Under the pieces are notes generated by a model that saw nothing but the letters and a program-made list of their open reading frames with translations, made no database searches and was not told where the DNA came from. From contig CAZEDW010000012.1 of assembly GCA_964510955.1 (NCBI GenBank), positions 28,407 to 92,406 of the forward strand: a DNA stretch of 64,000 nt, in the 5' to 3' direction. The translations under genes were made by a program, and so were the position numbers. Every line of letters starts with the position of its first letter. Positions within the stretch are counted from its first letter, which is position 1. Below, in pieces: positions 54,567-63,966 of the stretch. This DNA comes from JAFLCM01 sp964510955. Lineage in GTDB: Bacteria > Planctomycetota > Phycisphaerae > Phycisphaerales > UBA1924.

Positions 54567-56126
54567 GCTCGGCGGTACGGCGGGCCGCGCCCAATCCGGA
54601 AGGCCGTCGAGTTTCAGGCCCAGGGCTCGCGGCGTGAGGACGAAGGTGAGGAGCATGAGGACGGCGATGCCGATGAGGTTGAGGCCCAGGCCGGTGAGGG
54701 CCATGCACCGAATCGAGACCCTCCCGGTGGAGAAGGCGATGGCGTTGGGCGGCGTGCCCATGGGCATCATGAAGGCGTTGCTCAGGGCCATGCAGCAGGG
54801 GAAAAGCACCAGCAGCGGGTCGAGGCCCGAGCCGACGGCCATGGCGCCCACGATGGGGTAGAAGACGTTGGCCTGGGCGACGTTGCTGGTGAACTCGCTG
54901 AAGAAAACGCTGACGAGCGAAACGGTGAGGACGACCAGCCAGATTGGCAACCCCTTGAGCAGCGAGAGCTCGGCGCCGATCACCTTGTCCAGGCCGGAGG
55001 ACTGGATGCCGGCGGCGAGGCACAGGCCGCCGCCAAAGAGCAGCAGGATGTCCCACGGAATGCGCCGGGCGGTGGCCCAGTCCATGAGGTAGTGGCGCGG
55101 GCCCTGTCCCGACGGGATGATAAATAGCAGCAGTCCGCCGATCATGGCGACGGCGGTGTCGTCGAGGCCGGACCTGATGAACTCGGCGGCGGCGGCGAGG
55201 CCGCGGGCGTTGAGCAGGTCGCTGACCGGCTCGCGGAGCACCCAGCCGCCCACGGTGAGGGCGAAGGCGCCCATGACCCCCCACTGCGCGCGGGAGACGG
55301 GGCCCAGCTTGACGAGCTCATCGCGGATCAGCTCGCGCCCGCCGGGGACGTCTTTGAGTCGGACGGGGCAGGCGACGTGCACCAGGTACAGCCAGGCAAG
55401 CGGGATGAACAGGGCAACGAACGGCACACCGACGGTCATCCAGGCCCGGAAGCCTATGGAGTGGTGGAACACCTTGTCGAGGTAGCTGGTGAGGACGGCG
55501 TTGGGCGGCGAGCCGATGGGCGTGGCGACGCCGCCGATGCTGGCCGCGTAGCCGACGCCCAGGATTAGCGCGACGGCGAAGTGGCCGGCGGGACGGTTGA
55601 GGCGCTTCTCGACCAGCTCAATGATGCCCAGGGCGATGGGGAGCATCATCAGGGCGGTAGCGGTGTTGCTGACCCACATGCTGATGAGCGCGGTGGCGGC
55701 CATCATGCCGAGCACGAGTCGGCGGGGGCCGGTGCCGAAGAGGCTCATGACGACGAGCGCGATGCGCCGGTGGAGGTTCCACTTCTCCATGCCCAGGGCG
55801 AGGAGGAAGCCGCCCATGAAGAGAAAGATCACGCGGTCGGCGTAGTTGGCGGCGGCGTCCTTGGCGCTCAGGACGCCCATCATCGGCAACGCGATGAGGG
55901 GGAGCAGGGCGGTGATGCCGAGCGGCAGGACCTCCGCCAGCCACCAGACGGCCATCCACGCCGTGAGGGCGCAGACGCGGCGCGCGGGCTCGGGCATGTC
56001 CGGAGCGACGCCCTGGAGCGCGGCCCAAACAAGCAGCGCCGCGGCCGGACCGGCGAGGACCATGACCATGCCGGCGGGCTTGTGGAGAGAGTCTTCGTGA
56101 TGGTGGGCCTGTTGCCCGGCGTCCAT
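54549..56126 (-). CDS. DASS (SLC13)-family sodium/anion symporter
   Basis: 525 residues with 11-12 membrane helices. The family's two SNT-like motifs are visible: MWVSNTATALMMLPIALG (first repeat) and the SPPNA and GTPPNA sequences (IGSPPNAVLTS; MGTPPNAIAFS), which bind sodium and the carboxylate or sulfate substrate. Other features are WWLAEVLPLGITALLPLIAL and FLFMGGFLLALGMEKW. Family members import dicarboxylates, citrate or sulfate with Na+; the substrate here is unknown. ATG 56126 starts a His-rich leader (MDAGQQAHHHEDSL). The stop lies inside a 17-bp tandem repeat. Confidence 0.93.
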   Translation of the reverse strand: MDAGQQAHHHEDSLHKPAGMVMVLAGPAAALLVWAALQGVAPDMPEPARRVCALTAWMAVWWLAEVLPLGITALLPLIALPMMGVLSAKDAAANYADRVIFLFMGGFLLALGMEKWNLHRRIALVVMSLFGTGPRRLVLGMMAATALISMWVSNTATALMMLPIALGIIELVEKRLNRPAGHFAVALILGVGYAASIGGVATPIGSPPNAVLTSYLDKVFHHSIGFRAWMTVGVPFVALFIPLAWLYLVHVACPVRLKDVPGGRELIRDELVKLGPVSRAQWGVMGAFALTVGGWVLREPVSDLLNARGLAAAAEFIRSGLDDTAVAMIGGLLLFIIPSGQGPRHYLMDWATARRIPWDILLLFGGGLCLAAGIQSSGLDKVIGAELSLLKGLPIWLVVLTVSLVSVFFSEFTSNVAQANVFYPIVGAMAVGSGLDPLLVLFPCCMALSNAFMMPMGTPPNAIAFSTGRVSIRCMALTGLGLNLIGIAVLMLLTFVLTPRALGLKLDGLPDWARPAVPPSGQQAK

Positions 56127-56206
56127 CCGGGCAGCGTATCAGCCAACGCGAAGGAGTCGATGGACATCGCGGGGCCGTCGCCGCAGCTCGGCGGACGCTC
56201 AGTCGG

Positions 56207-56230
56207 CACGGATTATCCGGATGGGCACGG
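56207..56230. repeat. Direct repeat, copy 2, upstream side of the DASS transporter gene
   Basis: Same 24-base element as at 54282-54305 (21 of 24 identical), same orientation, 81 bases upstream of the transporter start. Confidence 0.55.
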
Positions 56231-56405
56231 ATTCAGAGCGGGAAGGTGAGAAGCAACGGGTGGCCGAGATGGGCCCTGGTCCACAGCGTCTGGACGCTAT
56301 CGATCCTCAATCTGGGCACACTGAGCCATCTGTCGCTCCTCCGATTCCGTGTCCATCAGGTTGATCCGTGGCGGTTCTCCGTCCTGCGATCCTCTATCCT
56401 CCGGC

Positions 56406-57230
56406 ATGGCCTCGCTGACTATTGCGTTTCTGGGCGACATCGTCGGCCCCCCCGGCAGGCGGGTGTTCGCGCGGGCGGTGCAGGACCTGCGCGACGTGCA
56501 CAGGGCGCAGCTGATCATCGTCAACGGGGAGAACTCCAAGAACGGCAGCGGTATCACGCCGGACCAGTACCACGAGCTGCGCGAGGCGGGGGCCGACGCG
56601 GTGACGCTGGGCGATCACTGGGCCAAGGAGTCGAAGATCTTCCCGGTGCTCGATGCGCCGGACGAGCCGATCTGCCGGCCGGCGAACCTGTCGAGCCGGG
56701 CGCCGGGCAAGCGGGTGGCGCGAGTCCGGCGCGAAGGGGTGGATGCGCCCGCGGTGTTCGTGCTCACGGTGCTGGGGCGGCTCTACAACATCAACATGCC
56801 CAGCAACGACCCGTTCGAAACGGTGGACCGTGAAGTAGGGGCGATCATGGAGGCGCACCCGGAAGCGGTTGTGATCGTCGAGGTGCACGCCGAGGCGACG
56901 AGCGAGAAGATCGCGATGGCGTGGCACTGCCTCAAGAACTGGTCCAACCGCGTGGTGGCGGTGGTGGGCACGCACACGCACGTGCAGACGGCCGACGCGC
57001 GGGTCCTCGACGGCAAGCTGGCGGCGATGACCGACCTGGGGATGTGCGGATCGCGCCGGAGCGTCCTGGGTCGTGAGGTCGACAAGGTGCTGCAGGTGAT
57101 GACGCAGCAGCGGCCGGTGGCCATGGACGTGGCCGACGCGGAGCCGGCGGCGACCGGGTGTGTGCTGACGGTTGACCTTGAGGCGAAGCGGGCGACGGGG
57201 ATCAGGGCGTTTTGCGTGTGCCCGCCGTGA
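56406..57230 (+). CDS. ymdB: YmdB-type metallophosphoesterase
   Basis: 274 residues, the usual length of the TIGR00282/YmdB family. Metal ligands are visible in FLGDIVGPPGRRVF, NGENSKNGSGIT, LGDHWAKE, VEVHAEATSEKIAM and VVGTHTHVQTADARV, ending in the typical LGMCGSRRSVLGREVDKVL. Family members are cytosolic phosphodiesterases acting on 2',3'-cyclic nucleotides; in Bacillus the gene pairs with rny, which is 52 kb away here. ATG 56406 was chosen over ATG 56349 by homology. The stop is 191 bases before the next gene. Confidence 0.93.
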   Translation: MASLTIAFLGDIVGPPGRRVFARAVQDLRDVHRAQLIIVNGENSKNGSGITPDQYHELREAGADAVTLGDHWAKESKIFPVLDAPDEPICRPANLSSRAPGKRVARVRREGVDAPAVFVLTVLGRLYNINMPSNDPFETVDREVGAIMEAHPEAVVIVEVHAEATSEKIAMAWHCLKNWSNRVVAVVGTHTHVQTADARVLDGKLAAMTDLGMCGSRRSVLGREVDKVLQVMTQQRPVAMDVADAEPAATGCVLTVDLEAKRATGIRAFCVCPP

Positions 57231-57421
57231 GGCGCGTTCTCGCGGGCCGGCGGGCCGGTCATCCGGGTCGGAGGTCACGAGGTAGACTACACGGGCGAGG
57301 GCGGCGGACCTTCGCCCGGAAGCCGAACCCTGGGGAGCCTGTCGGGAGGCGACGCCGCTTTCCGACCGACTCCCGCAGAATCGGCGTCCGGCACCAACCT
57401 TCCGCCCCTGGAGAACAAGCG

Positions 57422-57706
57422 ATGAATCGGAAGCTCTGCATCACGCTGGCGGCCTTGGCGTGCGCGTCGCTGCTGGGCGCGTGCAACAAGGAGAGCAAGT
57501 CTTCGGGCGCGAAAGCGGCGACCACGGTCTCGGCGGGCGCGGTGAGCAGCAAGTGCCCGTGCGGCGCGCCCTCTGATGGCAAGACCTACTCCATGTACAA
57601 CGGCACGAAGGTCGGCTTCTGCTGCACCAAGTGCCAGGCCAAGTGGGACGCGATGGGCGACTCTGCCAAGGCGGCGGATATCGCCAAGATGTCCAAGTCG
57701 AACTGA
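57422..57706 (+). CDS. Small lipoprotein with a TRASH/YHS-like Cys motif
   Basis: 94 residues. ATG 57422 follows TGGAGAA. Lipoprotein signal LCITLAALACASLLGAC with lipobox LGAC. The mature part has CPCGAPSDGKTYSMYNGTKV then GFCCTKCQAKWD, the Cys spacing of TRASH/YHS-like metal-binding domains, so it may bind copper or zinc at the cell envelope. No transporter or metal regulator is adjacent. The frame is open upstream, but the signal peptide fixes the start. Confidence 0.8.
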   Translation: MNRKLCITLAALACASLLGACNKESKSSGAKAATTVSAGAVSSKCPCGAPSDGKTYSMYNGTKVGFCCTKCQAKWDAMGDSAKAADIAKMSKSN

Positions 57707-57800
57707 GCCGATTTCCAGCGACGACTCGGTGTCCGGCCCGCCCCGCGCGGGCCGGTTTCGTTGAGGTGCGTGTGAGATTCGGCCGGGTGCGTGGAGTCTG

Positions 57801-58631
57801 GTGCTATCGTTGACCGTGACGCACGCGCCGCACAGCAACGGGGCGATCAACGGCCAGCCTCCAAGGTTCTTGGTCGCGATCCCTGTTTACAACGAGGAGA
57901 CGTACGTGCTGCGTGTGCTGCGGAAGGTGCTGCGGCACGCCGAGCACGTGCTGGTGATCGATGACGGCTCGACGGACTCGACGCCGTGCCTCTTGCCGCA
58001 GCAGCCAGTAGAGGTGATCCGGCACGCGGTGAACCGGGGGTACGGGCGGTCGCTGCAGGACGCGTTCCGGTGGGCGATGGTGGACGGGTTCGACTGGGTG
58101 ATCACGATGGACTGCGACGAGCAGCACGAGCCCGAGGCGATCCCGATGTTCGTGCGCGAGGCGCTGAGCGGCAGGTGGGACGTGGTGTCGGGGTCGCGGT
58201 ACCTGCCGGAGTCCGCGGGTGAGGACGCGCCGCCTCCGGCCCGGCGCCGGATCAACGGGCTGATCACCTGCGAGATCAACCAGCGGCTGGGGCTGTCGCT
58301 GACGGATTCGTTCTGTGGGTTCAAGGCGTACCGGGTGTCGGCGCTGCGGGCGCTGGCGCTCAACGTCGATGGGTACGCGTTCCCGATGCAGTTCTGGGTG
58401 CAGGCGGTGGCGCACGGCCTGAGGATCACCGAGGCGCCGGTCAAACTGATCTACAACGACCCCAACCGCACGTTTGGCGGGCCGCTGAACGATGACGGGG
58501 TACGGTTGGCGCACTACCGCGACGTCCTGCACCGGGAGCTGGAGCGGGTCAGGCCGCTCCTGGCGACGGCGGGGCGCGCAGACGCGCCGCCGGCGGCGTC
58601 GGCGGGATGGTGCGAGGCGTGCTGCCGATGA
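57801..58631 (+). CDS. Family 2 glycosyltransferase, dolichyl-phosphate-mannose-synthase-like
   Basis: 276 residues from GTG 57801, which has GGAG 4 bases upstream (GTG 57816 is an alternative). A GT-A fold: LVAIPVYNEETYVLRVLRK, VLVIDDGSTDSTPCLLPQ, NRGYGRSLQDAFRWAM, the metal-binding DCDEQHEPEAIP (a DxD-type site), DVVSGSRYLPES and DSFCGFKAYRVSAL. No membrane helices, so it is of the soluble DPMS-like type. It would transfer a sugar from a nucleotide sugar to a lipid or other acceptor. Its stop overlaps the next start (ATGA). Confidence 0.92.
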   Translation: MLSLTVTHAPHSNGAINGQPPRFLVAIPVYNEETYVLRVLRKVLRHAEHVLVIDDGSTDSTPCLLPQQPVEVIRHAVNRGYGRSLQDAFRWAMVDGFDWVITMDCDEQHEPEAIPMFVREALSGRWDVVSGSRYLPESAGEDAPPPARRRINGLITCEINQRLGLSLTDSFCGFKAYRVSALRALALNVDGYAFPMQFWVQAVAHGLRITEAPVKLIYNDPNRTFGGPLNDDGVRLAHYRDVLHRELERVRPLLATAGRADAPPAASAGWCEACCR

Positions 58632-59923
58632 GCCTTGAGGCGGCGCGGTCGGCTTTCCGGCGCGAACTCGGGTTGCCCGACCGCGGTCGCATCGTGATGA
58701 CCGGGCATCAGTGCTCGGTGTGGCACCCGGGCATTCTGGCGAAGTATGTGGCCTGCGACCGGATGGTTGGAGCGAGGGGGGGAGGTGCGGGCGCGGCTGA
58801 GCGGATCGATGGCAGCTATGACAGCGCCGCGTGGCTGTGGGTGGACCAGGACTCGGACGAGACGCACACGCTTCGGGTGCCGGTGCAAGAGAACGGTCGG
58901 TTGGTGGCGCGGGAGTGGCGGCTGAAGCCCGCGCCGTCGGCGGACGTGGCCGCCGCGAGCGTGCCGGCGTTCGAACCCGCGCCGTTCGTGGGTGAGCCGG
59001 CGCTGGCGAGCGTGGGGGCCGGGCTCGGGGCCATCATCAATGCGCTCCGGCGGCACACGGACGCGCCGAACGCGGCCCGCCAGGTCGCCGCGGGCGTGAC
59101 GGACCTCATGGCGCCGTACCTTCGCCATCCAGCGCCGCCCGCCGTCTTCGCCACGGCGATGATGCGGACAAGCCTGGGAGGGGCGCTGATCGCCCGCATG
59201 CGCGACGATCCGCGCGGGTGCGTCGAGCACTACAACCGCGCGGTGCTGGCGAACCCTGGGGCGCGAGTCGCCACGCTCGGCGTGGGGGACGGCGAAGAGG
59301 GCGTTGAGCTCCCGATGTGGTGGCTGGCGCCGAGCTCGGCGCGGCGGCGGGTTTTCGCGCGCGACCTCCGGGGAGGTTTCATGGACCTTGGCTCCCTGGC
59401 GCCGCGAGCGCTGCTGATGACGGGGATGGCGCGGCTCGGGGCGTGCGACCTGTTCATCCACGGGCGGGGCGGCGGGTTGTACGACGGGATCACCGAGGCG
59501 TGGTTCGCTGGGTGGCTGGGCGTGGGGCTGGCGCCGACGCGCGTGGTCAGCGCTGACCTGCTGCTGCCTCTGCAGGCTAAGCGGGTATCCGAGCGCGATG
59601 TGGCGAGGGCCGCGTGGAAGGCGCACCGGGCCGGGCACGACCCGGGGGTGCTGGGCGACACCGCGGGGGCGGACCTGAAACGGAAGCTGCTGGCGGAGAT
59701 CGGCGCGCGTCGGCACGCGGGCGAATCTCCGGTGGAGACGTACCGGGCGATGCACCGGGCGCTGGAGACGTACCGCCAGTCGCGGCGGGCGGAGCTGGAC
59801 GCGCTGGGGGCCGAGGTTGAGCGGCTGCGCCGCGGCCTCAGCGAGGCACGGGTCGCCACCGACCGCACCTGGGCGTTCCCGTTTTATGACGCCGAGGCGC
59901 TGCGCGGGCTCGCGATCAAGTGA
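58628..59923 (+). CDS. Conserved protein, possibly distantly BshC-like
   Basis: 431 residues from ATG 58628, overlapping the glycosyltransferase stop (ATGA); ATG 58607 is an alternative. Noticeable segments are RIVMTGHQCSVWHPGILAKY, AWLWVDQDSDETHTLRVPVQ, PRALLMTGMARLGACDLFIH and GRGGGLYDGITEAWFAGWLG. The Gly-His-Gln start, the acidic DQDSDE stretch and the C-terminal coiled coil (AELDALGAEVERLRRGLSEA) recall the order of features in BshC, the cysteine ligase of bacillithiol synthesis, but similarity is too weak to name it. Coupling to a GT2 gene is notable because bacillithiol begins with a sugar transfer (BshA, a GT4). Confidence 0.6.
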   Translation: MSLEAARSAFRRELGLPDRGRIVMTGHQCSVWHPGILAKYVACDRMVGARGGGAGAAERIDGSYDSAAWLWVDQDSDETHTLRVPVQENGRLVAREWRLKPAPSADVAAASVPAFEPAPFVGEPALASVGAGLGAIINALRRHTDAPNAARQVAAGVTDLMAPYLRHPAPPAVFATAMMRTSLGGALIARMRDDPRGCVEHYNRAVLANPGARVATLGVGDGEEGVELPMWWLAPSSARRRVFARDLRGGFMDLGSLAPRALLMTGMARLGACDLFIHGRGGGLYDGITEAWFAGWLGVGLAPTRVVSADLLLPLQAKRVSERDVARAAWKAHRAGHDPGVLGDTAGADLKRKLLAEIGARRHAGESPVETYRAMHRALETYRQSRRAELDALGAEVERLRRGLSEARVATDRTWAFPFYDAEALRGLAIK

Positions 59924-59948
59924 AGAGCGAAGGCTCGGGCCGCGCGGG

Positions 59949-60167
59949 TCAGTTCGGCGACGACGCGTCGCGGTCGATGTCACCGCCGATGCTGCGGAGT
60001 TCGGCGACGCGCTGCTCGTACTGCAGGCGGAGCATGCGGGTCTCGCGCCGGAGCTTGTAGAGCTCGACGTCGAAGCCGAGCCGGGCGGCGAGCGTGAAGA
60101 GCATGGCGCCGATGCCGGCGGCGGCGACGAACGCCTGGGCGACGATGATCGCGCTGTCGGTCAGCAT
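59949..60167 (-). CDS. Small membrane/coiled-coil protein
   Basis: 72 residues from ATG 60167. One membrane helix (IIVAQAFVAAAGIGAMLFTL, about 6-26) is followed by a basic helical coil (LYKLRRETRMLRLQYEQRVA) and a polar tail. The frame is open further upstream to 60452, but that part is Pro/Ala rich and overlaps the divergent gene at 60298, so the internal ATG was chosen. CAGGG just before it is a weak Shine-Dalgarno. Function unknown. Confidence 0.55.
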   Translation of the reverse strand: MLTDSAIIVAQAFVAAAGIGAMLFTLAARLGFDVELYKLRRETRMLRLQYEQRVAELRSIGGDIDRDASSPN

Positions 60168-60297
60168 GCCCTGTGCATCGGGCGGCGAGCGTTCGGGGTT
60201 CAGAGGGTCGCCGAGAATTCCAGCGGGCGCGGTCGCTGGGGCGGTACCGGGCGCAGGGGCAGAACCAGCGGGGGCGTTGTCCGTATAATCACGATCT

Positions 60298-62874
60298 ATG
60301 GAGCGCGCGATCAGGGCCGCCGTGGCGGTCTGGATGCTTATCCTGGCGGGCTTGGCGGGACCGGGGCCGTTCGGGGCGCCGGTGGCGTGTGCGCAGACGG
60401 GCGGCGCGGGGGGCCAGGGCGGAGGCCAGGGCGGAGGCCAGGACGGGGGCACGGACGATCAGGGCGGTGCCGGGGAGGGCGCGGGCTCGGACGCCTCGAT
60501 GACCAGCGGGCCGAACACCGCCGGCCAGCTTGTGACCATCGAGGTGGAGCAGTTCGGGTTCGGCGACATCATCCGCGAGTGCGACTGGGCCGGCGTTTCA
60601 CTGATCTTCAGCGACCCCAGCGCCGACAAGCCGCGCAACGTGGCGGTGCGGCTGGCGATCAAGGACGATGACGGCGACACGCAGTACTGCGAACGCCGGA
60701 TGGCGCTGAGCATGGCTTCGCGCCTGCGGACTTGGCTGTATTTCCGGGTGCCCAAGTCGACACAGGGCACGTCGGTGTTCACCGTCACCGTGCACGAGAT
60801 CATCGACGCCGGCGGATCGGGCGGGGACGCGGGCGCCTCGGGCGGCGCGGGAGGGACCACCGCGGCCGACGGCGGCGGGCTGATCGGCAAGCAGCTTTCG
60901 TTCGCGCGGTTCACCCCCAAGCGGGTGCTGGCCCAGCCAAACAACGCGCTGGTGGGGGTGATCGGGCGGCGCCCGCTGGGCCTGGAGCAGTACGAGCTGC
61001 GGTCGCGGGACGGGCAGACGATGCCGACATCCAACGAGGTGACGGAGGTCATCCCCGGTCTGTCGCCCAAGTCGCTGCCCGATCAATGGCAGGGGCTCGC
61101 GGCCTATGAGACGTTGGTATGGGCCGAGGGTGGACCGGAAGAAATGGAAGACCCGCGCCCGCAGGCGCTGCGCGAGTGGGTGAGCCGCGGCGGCCACCTG
61201 GTGATCGTTCTGCCGCCGGTGGGCTCGACGTGGTTCGGCCCGTCCAACCGGGCGTCGGACATGATGCCGTCGGTCACCGTTGAGCGGCACGAGGATCAAT
61301 CGCTCGAACCCTACCGGGCGCTGTTCACGGGCTCGTCGACAACGGTGCTGCCCGGCAAGTCGGTGGTCCAGAGCTTCGTGCCGGCGCCGGACGCGGGCGT
61401 GGCGGAGGCGACCGAGGTGCTGTCGGGCCCGCACGGGTGCATCGCGGCACGCCGGCTGGTGGGGACGGGCATGGTGACGGTGATCGGCCTGGACCTGAGC
61501 GCCGGGATGCTGCCCAACGGGGGGCTGCGGGCGGACCACTTCTGGCACCGGATTCTGGGAAAGCGGTTCGACACGCCGGCCGCCATGGACTCGTCGCAGT
61601 TCAGCGGGGGCGTGCTGGGGACGGGCGCCGCCTACGCGGACGCGTACGTGCCGCTGGAGATCGCCAAGCAGCGTGCGGCGGGGGTCGGCGTGCTGCTGGG
61701 GCTCCTGGTGTTCGCGGCGTACTGGTTCGTCGCCGGGCCGGGGGGTTTCGGGCTGCTCAAGATGCGGAAGATGATCCATCACGCGTGGGTGGGGTTTTCG
61801 CTGACGACGCTGCTGTTCACGCTCATCGCGTGGACCGGGGCGACGGCGTTGCGGCCGCGCAAGGTTGAGGCGCAGCACCTGACCTATCTGACTCACGTGT
61901 ACGGGCAACCGGTGCAGTCGGCGCGGCTGTGGGCGAGCGTGCAGCTCCCCAACTACGGCGACCGCGACATCCGGGTGGGGCGGCCGGACGCGGACACCAG
62001 TTGGCGGCAGGCGATGTGCATCTGGTCGAACCCCATCGGACAGGGAAGCCCGACGCCCTTCCCTGACGCGCGGGCGTATGCGCTGGACAGCCGGAGCCTG
62101 TGGCACGGGCGCGTGCCGGCGCGTGACACAACCAAGATGATCCAGGGCGATTGGTTGGGCGGGCCGGCGTGGTCAATGCCGAAGCCAGCCAATGCCGGCG
62201 AGACGCCACGACTGATCCGGACCGAGTCACGGGTGGAACTGGCGGGCACGCTGGTGCATGAGCTGCCCGGCGAACTGACGGACCTGACGATCGTGCTCGT
62301 GAGCCGCCAGACGGCGCAGGCGCGCCAGCAGATCGAGGACGCGACCAAGACAACCGGGATCATGCCGTGCGAGGCGTACGCGTGGTTGGTGGCCTCGTGG
62401 AAGCCGGGAGAGCCGCTGCCGTTGGAGCGGTTCAGCGCGGATGGTGACTCCCTATTTGAACGAATGATAGAAAAGTTGGTTCCGATGACGGAGCTGGGCT
62501 TGAGCACGGCACCGAGCAGCCTAAGCCCGATCGAAGCGAGGCGGTATCACGATCTGGCTACGTGGTACAGCATGCTGCCCCAACCAGCGTGGACCGACAC
62601 GAGCAAGCTCACGGTCTCACGCAAAGCCCAGGTGATCCGGGTTTCGGCTCAAGGGCTGGATCTTGGCAAGTGGTTCACCCAGCCGTGCCTCATCATCGTC
62701 GGGCACCTGAATCCCGGGCCCTCGCCGGTACCGCTGTTTGTCGACGGGCAGGCGTGTGAGACCACCGGGCGCACAGTGGTGCGCTGGGTTTTTCCGTTCC
62801 CGTCGCATCCCCCCCGCTTCCCGCCGGGAGCACTCGAGCCGGCGAAGCTGTTCAAAGCCAAGCCGCAAGAATGA
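60298..62874 (+). CDS. Large membrane-anchored protein beside an ABC ATPase
   Basis: 858 residues. ATG 60298 begins a signal peptide (IRAAVAVWMLILAGLAGPGP ... ACAQTGG), followed by a Gly/Gln repeat (GGQGGGQGGGQDGG). A folded extracytoplasmic part follows, including ALREWVSRGGHLVIVLPPVG (about 295), a class-I-glutamine-amidotransferase-like turn seen in envelope proteins linked to ABC-2 systems. Two membrane helices lie at about 462-480 (GVLLGLLVFAAYWFVAG) and 500-520 (GFSLTTLLFTLIAWTGATAL), then a 340-residue C-terminal domain. Family not named. The gene is 71 bases upstream of an ABC ATPase in the same direction, so an envelope-export or gliding-type complex is possible. Confidence 0.72.
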   Translation: MERAIRAAVAVWMLILAGLAGPGPFGAPVACAQTGGAGGQGGGQGGGQDGGTDDQGGAGEGAGSDASMTSGPNTAGQLVTIEVEQFGFGDIIRECDWAGVSLIFSDPSADKPRNVAVRLAIKDDDGDTQYCERRMALSMASRLRTWLYFRVPKSTQGTSVFTVTVHEIIDAGGSGGDAGASGGAGGTTAADGGGLIGKQLSFARFTPKRVLAQPNNALVGVIGRRPLGLEQYELRSRDGQTMPTSNEVTEVIPGLSPKSLPDQWQGLAAYETLVWAEGGPEEMEDPRPQALREWVSRGGHLVIVLPPVGSTWFGPSNRASDMMPSVTVERHEDQSLEPYRALFTGSSTTVLPGKSVVQSFVPAPDAGVAEATEVLSGPHGCIAARRLVGTGMVTVIGLDLSAGMLPNGGLRADHFWHRILGKRFDTPAAMDSSQFSGGVLGTGAAYADAYVPLEIAKQRAAGVGVLLGLLVFAAYWFVAGPGGFGLLKMRKMIHHAWVGFSLTTLLFTLIAWTGATALRPRKVEAQHLTYLTHVYGQPVQSARLWASVQLPNYGDRDIRVGRPDADTSWRQAMCIWSNPIGQGSPTPFPDARAYALDSRSLWHGRVPARDTTKMIQGDWLGGPAWSMPKPANAGETPRLIRTESRVELAGTLVHELPGELTDLTIVLVSRQTAQARQQIEDATKTTGIMPCEAYAWLVASWKPGEPLPLERFSADGDSLFERMIEKLVPMTELGLSTAPSSLSPIEARRYHDLATWYSMLPQPAWTDTSKLTVSRKAQVIRVSAQGLDLGKWFTQPCLIIVGHLNPGPSPVPLFVDGQACETTGRTVVRWVFPFPSHPPRFPPGALEPAKLFKAKPQE

Positions 62875-62945
62875 GTTCGCGAGGGCGGGCACGCCACCGC
62901 CGCCATTCACTCCCACCCCTCCGCCCCCTCTGAGTTAGGCACCGC

Positions 62946-63944
62946 ATGCCCCCGATGATCGAGACGATCAACCTGTGCAAGGAGTACGGCGACCTGACGG
63001 CGCTGAACAACCTCAACCTGACCATCCAGGAGGGCGACTGCTTCGGGTTCATCGGGCCCAACGGGGCGGGCAAGACGACCACCATCAAGATCCTCGCCAC
63101 GCTGCTGAAGCCGACGCGCGGGCAGGCGATGATCAACGGGCTGACGGTGGGGTTCCAGAACCGACAGATCCGACCGATCATCGGCTATGTGCCCGATTTC
63201 ATGGGCGCGTACGAGGACATGGTGGTGACGGAGTACCTGGAGTTCTTCGCCGCGGCGTACAACATCCACGGGGCCCGGCGCAAGCAGGTGGTGGACGACG
63301 TGCTGCAACTCACCGACCTGTCGTACAAGGCCAACGCGGAAGTGAACAGCCTCAGCCGCGGCATGCAGCAGCGGCTCAGCGTGGCCCGCGTTCTGCTGCA
63401 CGACCCCAAGGTGCTGCTGATGGACGAGCCGGCCAGCGGCCTTGACCCCCGCGCCCGCATCGAGATGCGCGAGCTGCTCAAGGAGCTCAAGCGCATGGGA
63501 AAGACGATCATCATCTCCAGCCACATCCTGCCGGAGCTGGCCGAGATCTGCAACGTGGTGGGCATCATCGAGCGCGGCAACCTGATCTTCAGCGGCTCGG
63601 TGAAGGAGATCATGAAGCGGGCCAAGCTCGAACACACCCTGCAGGTGGTGGTGGCCGAGCGCACGGAAGAAGCCGCCAACCTGCTCAGCGCCGTGCCGGG
63701 GGTGAAGAAGGTGACGATCGGCGAGGAGTCCGCCCCGGCGTTCGCCGCCATGAACGGCGCGTCGGGGAAGAACTCGGGGCGCCGCCCGGTGATCCAACTG
63801 ACGTTCGAGGACACGGCGATCAGCCAGGCGAGCGACATCCCCAGCCGGCTGGTGAACGCGGGGTTCCGGGTGGCCCGATTCGCCGAGGAAGAGGTGAACC
63901 TCGAGACGGCGTTCATGCGGCTGACGCAGGGGCTTGTGCAGTAG
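62946..63944 (+). CDS. ABC transporter ATP-binding protein (ABC-2/NatA type)
   Basis: 332 residues. Walker A FIGPNGAGKTTTIKILATLL (about 38), Q-loop region YVPDFMGAYEDMVV, signature SLSRGMQQRLSVARVLLHDP (about 138), Walker B VLLMDEPASGLDPRARIEM (about 158) and switch His in IIISSHILPELAEI. The C-terminal about 100 residues form the extension common in ABC-2 exporters. It supplies ATP power; the membrane partner is probably encoded beyond the window end or is the upstream large protein. The start is ATG 62946. The stop at 63944 is followed only by a poly-G end. Confidence 0.94.
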   Translation: MPPMIETINLCKEYGDLTALNNLNLTIQEGDCFGFIGPNGAGKTTTIKILATLLKPTRGQAMINGLTVGFQNRQIRPIIGYVPDFMGAYEDMVVTEYLEFFAAAYNIHGARRKQVVDDVLQLTDLSYKANAEVNSLSRGMQQRLSVARVLLHDPKVLLMDEPASGLDPRARIEMRELLKELKRMGKTIIISSHILPELAEICNVVGIIERGNLIFSGSVKEIMKRAKLEHTLQVVVAERTEEAANLLSAVPGVKKVTIGEESAPAFAAMNGASGKNSGRRPVIQLTFEDTAISQASDIPSRLVNAGFRVARFAEEEVNLETAFMRLTQGLVQ

Positions 63945-63966
63945 GGGGATTCACCGCAGAGGCGCG

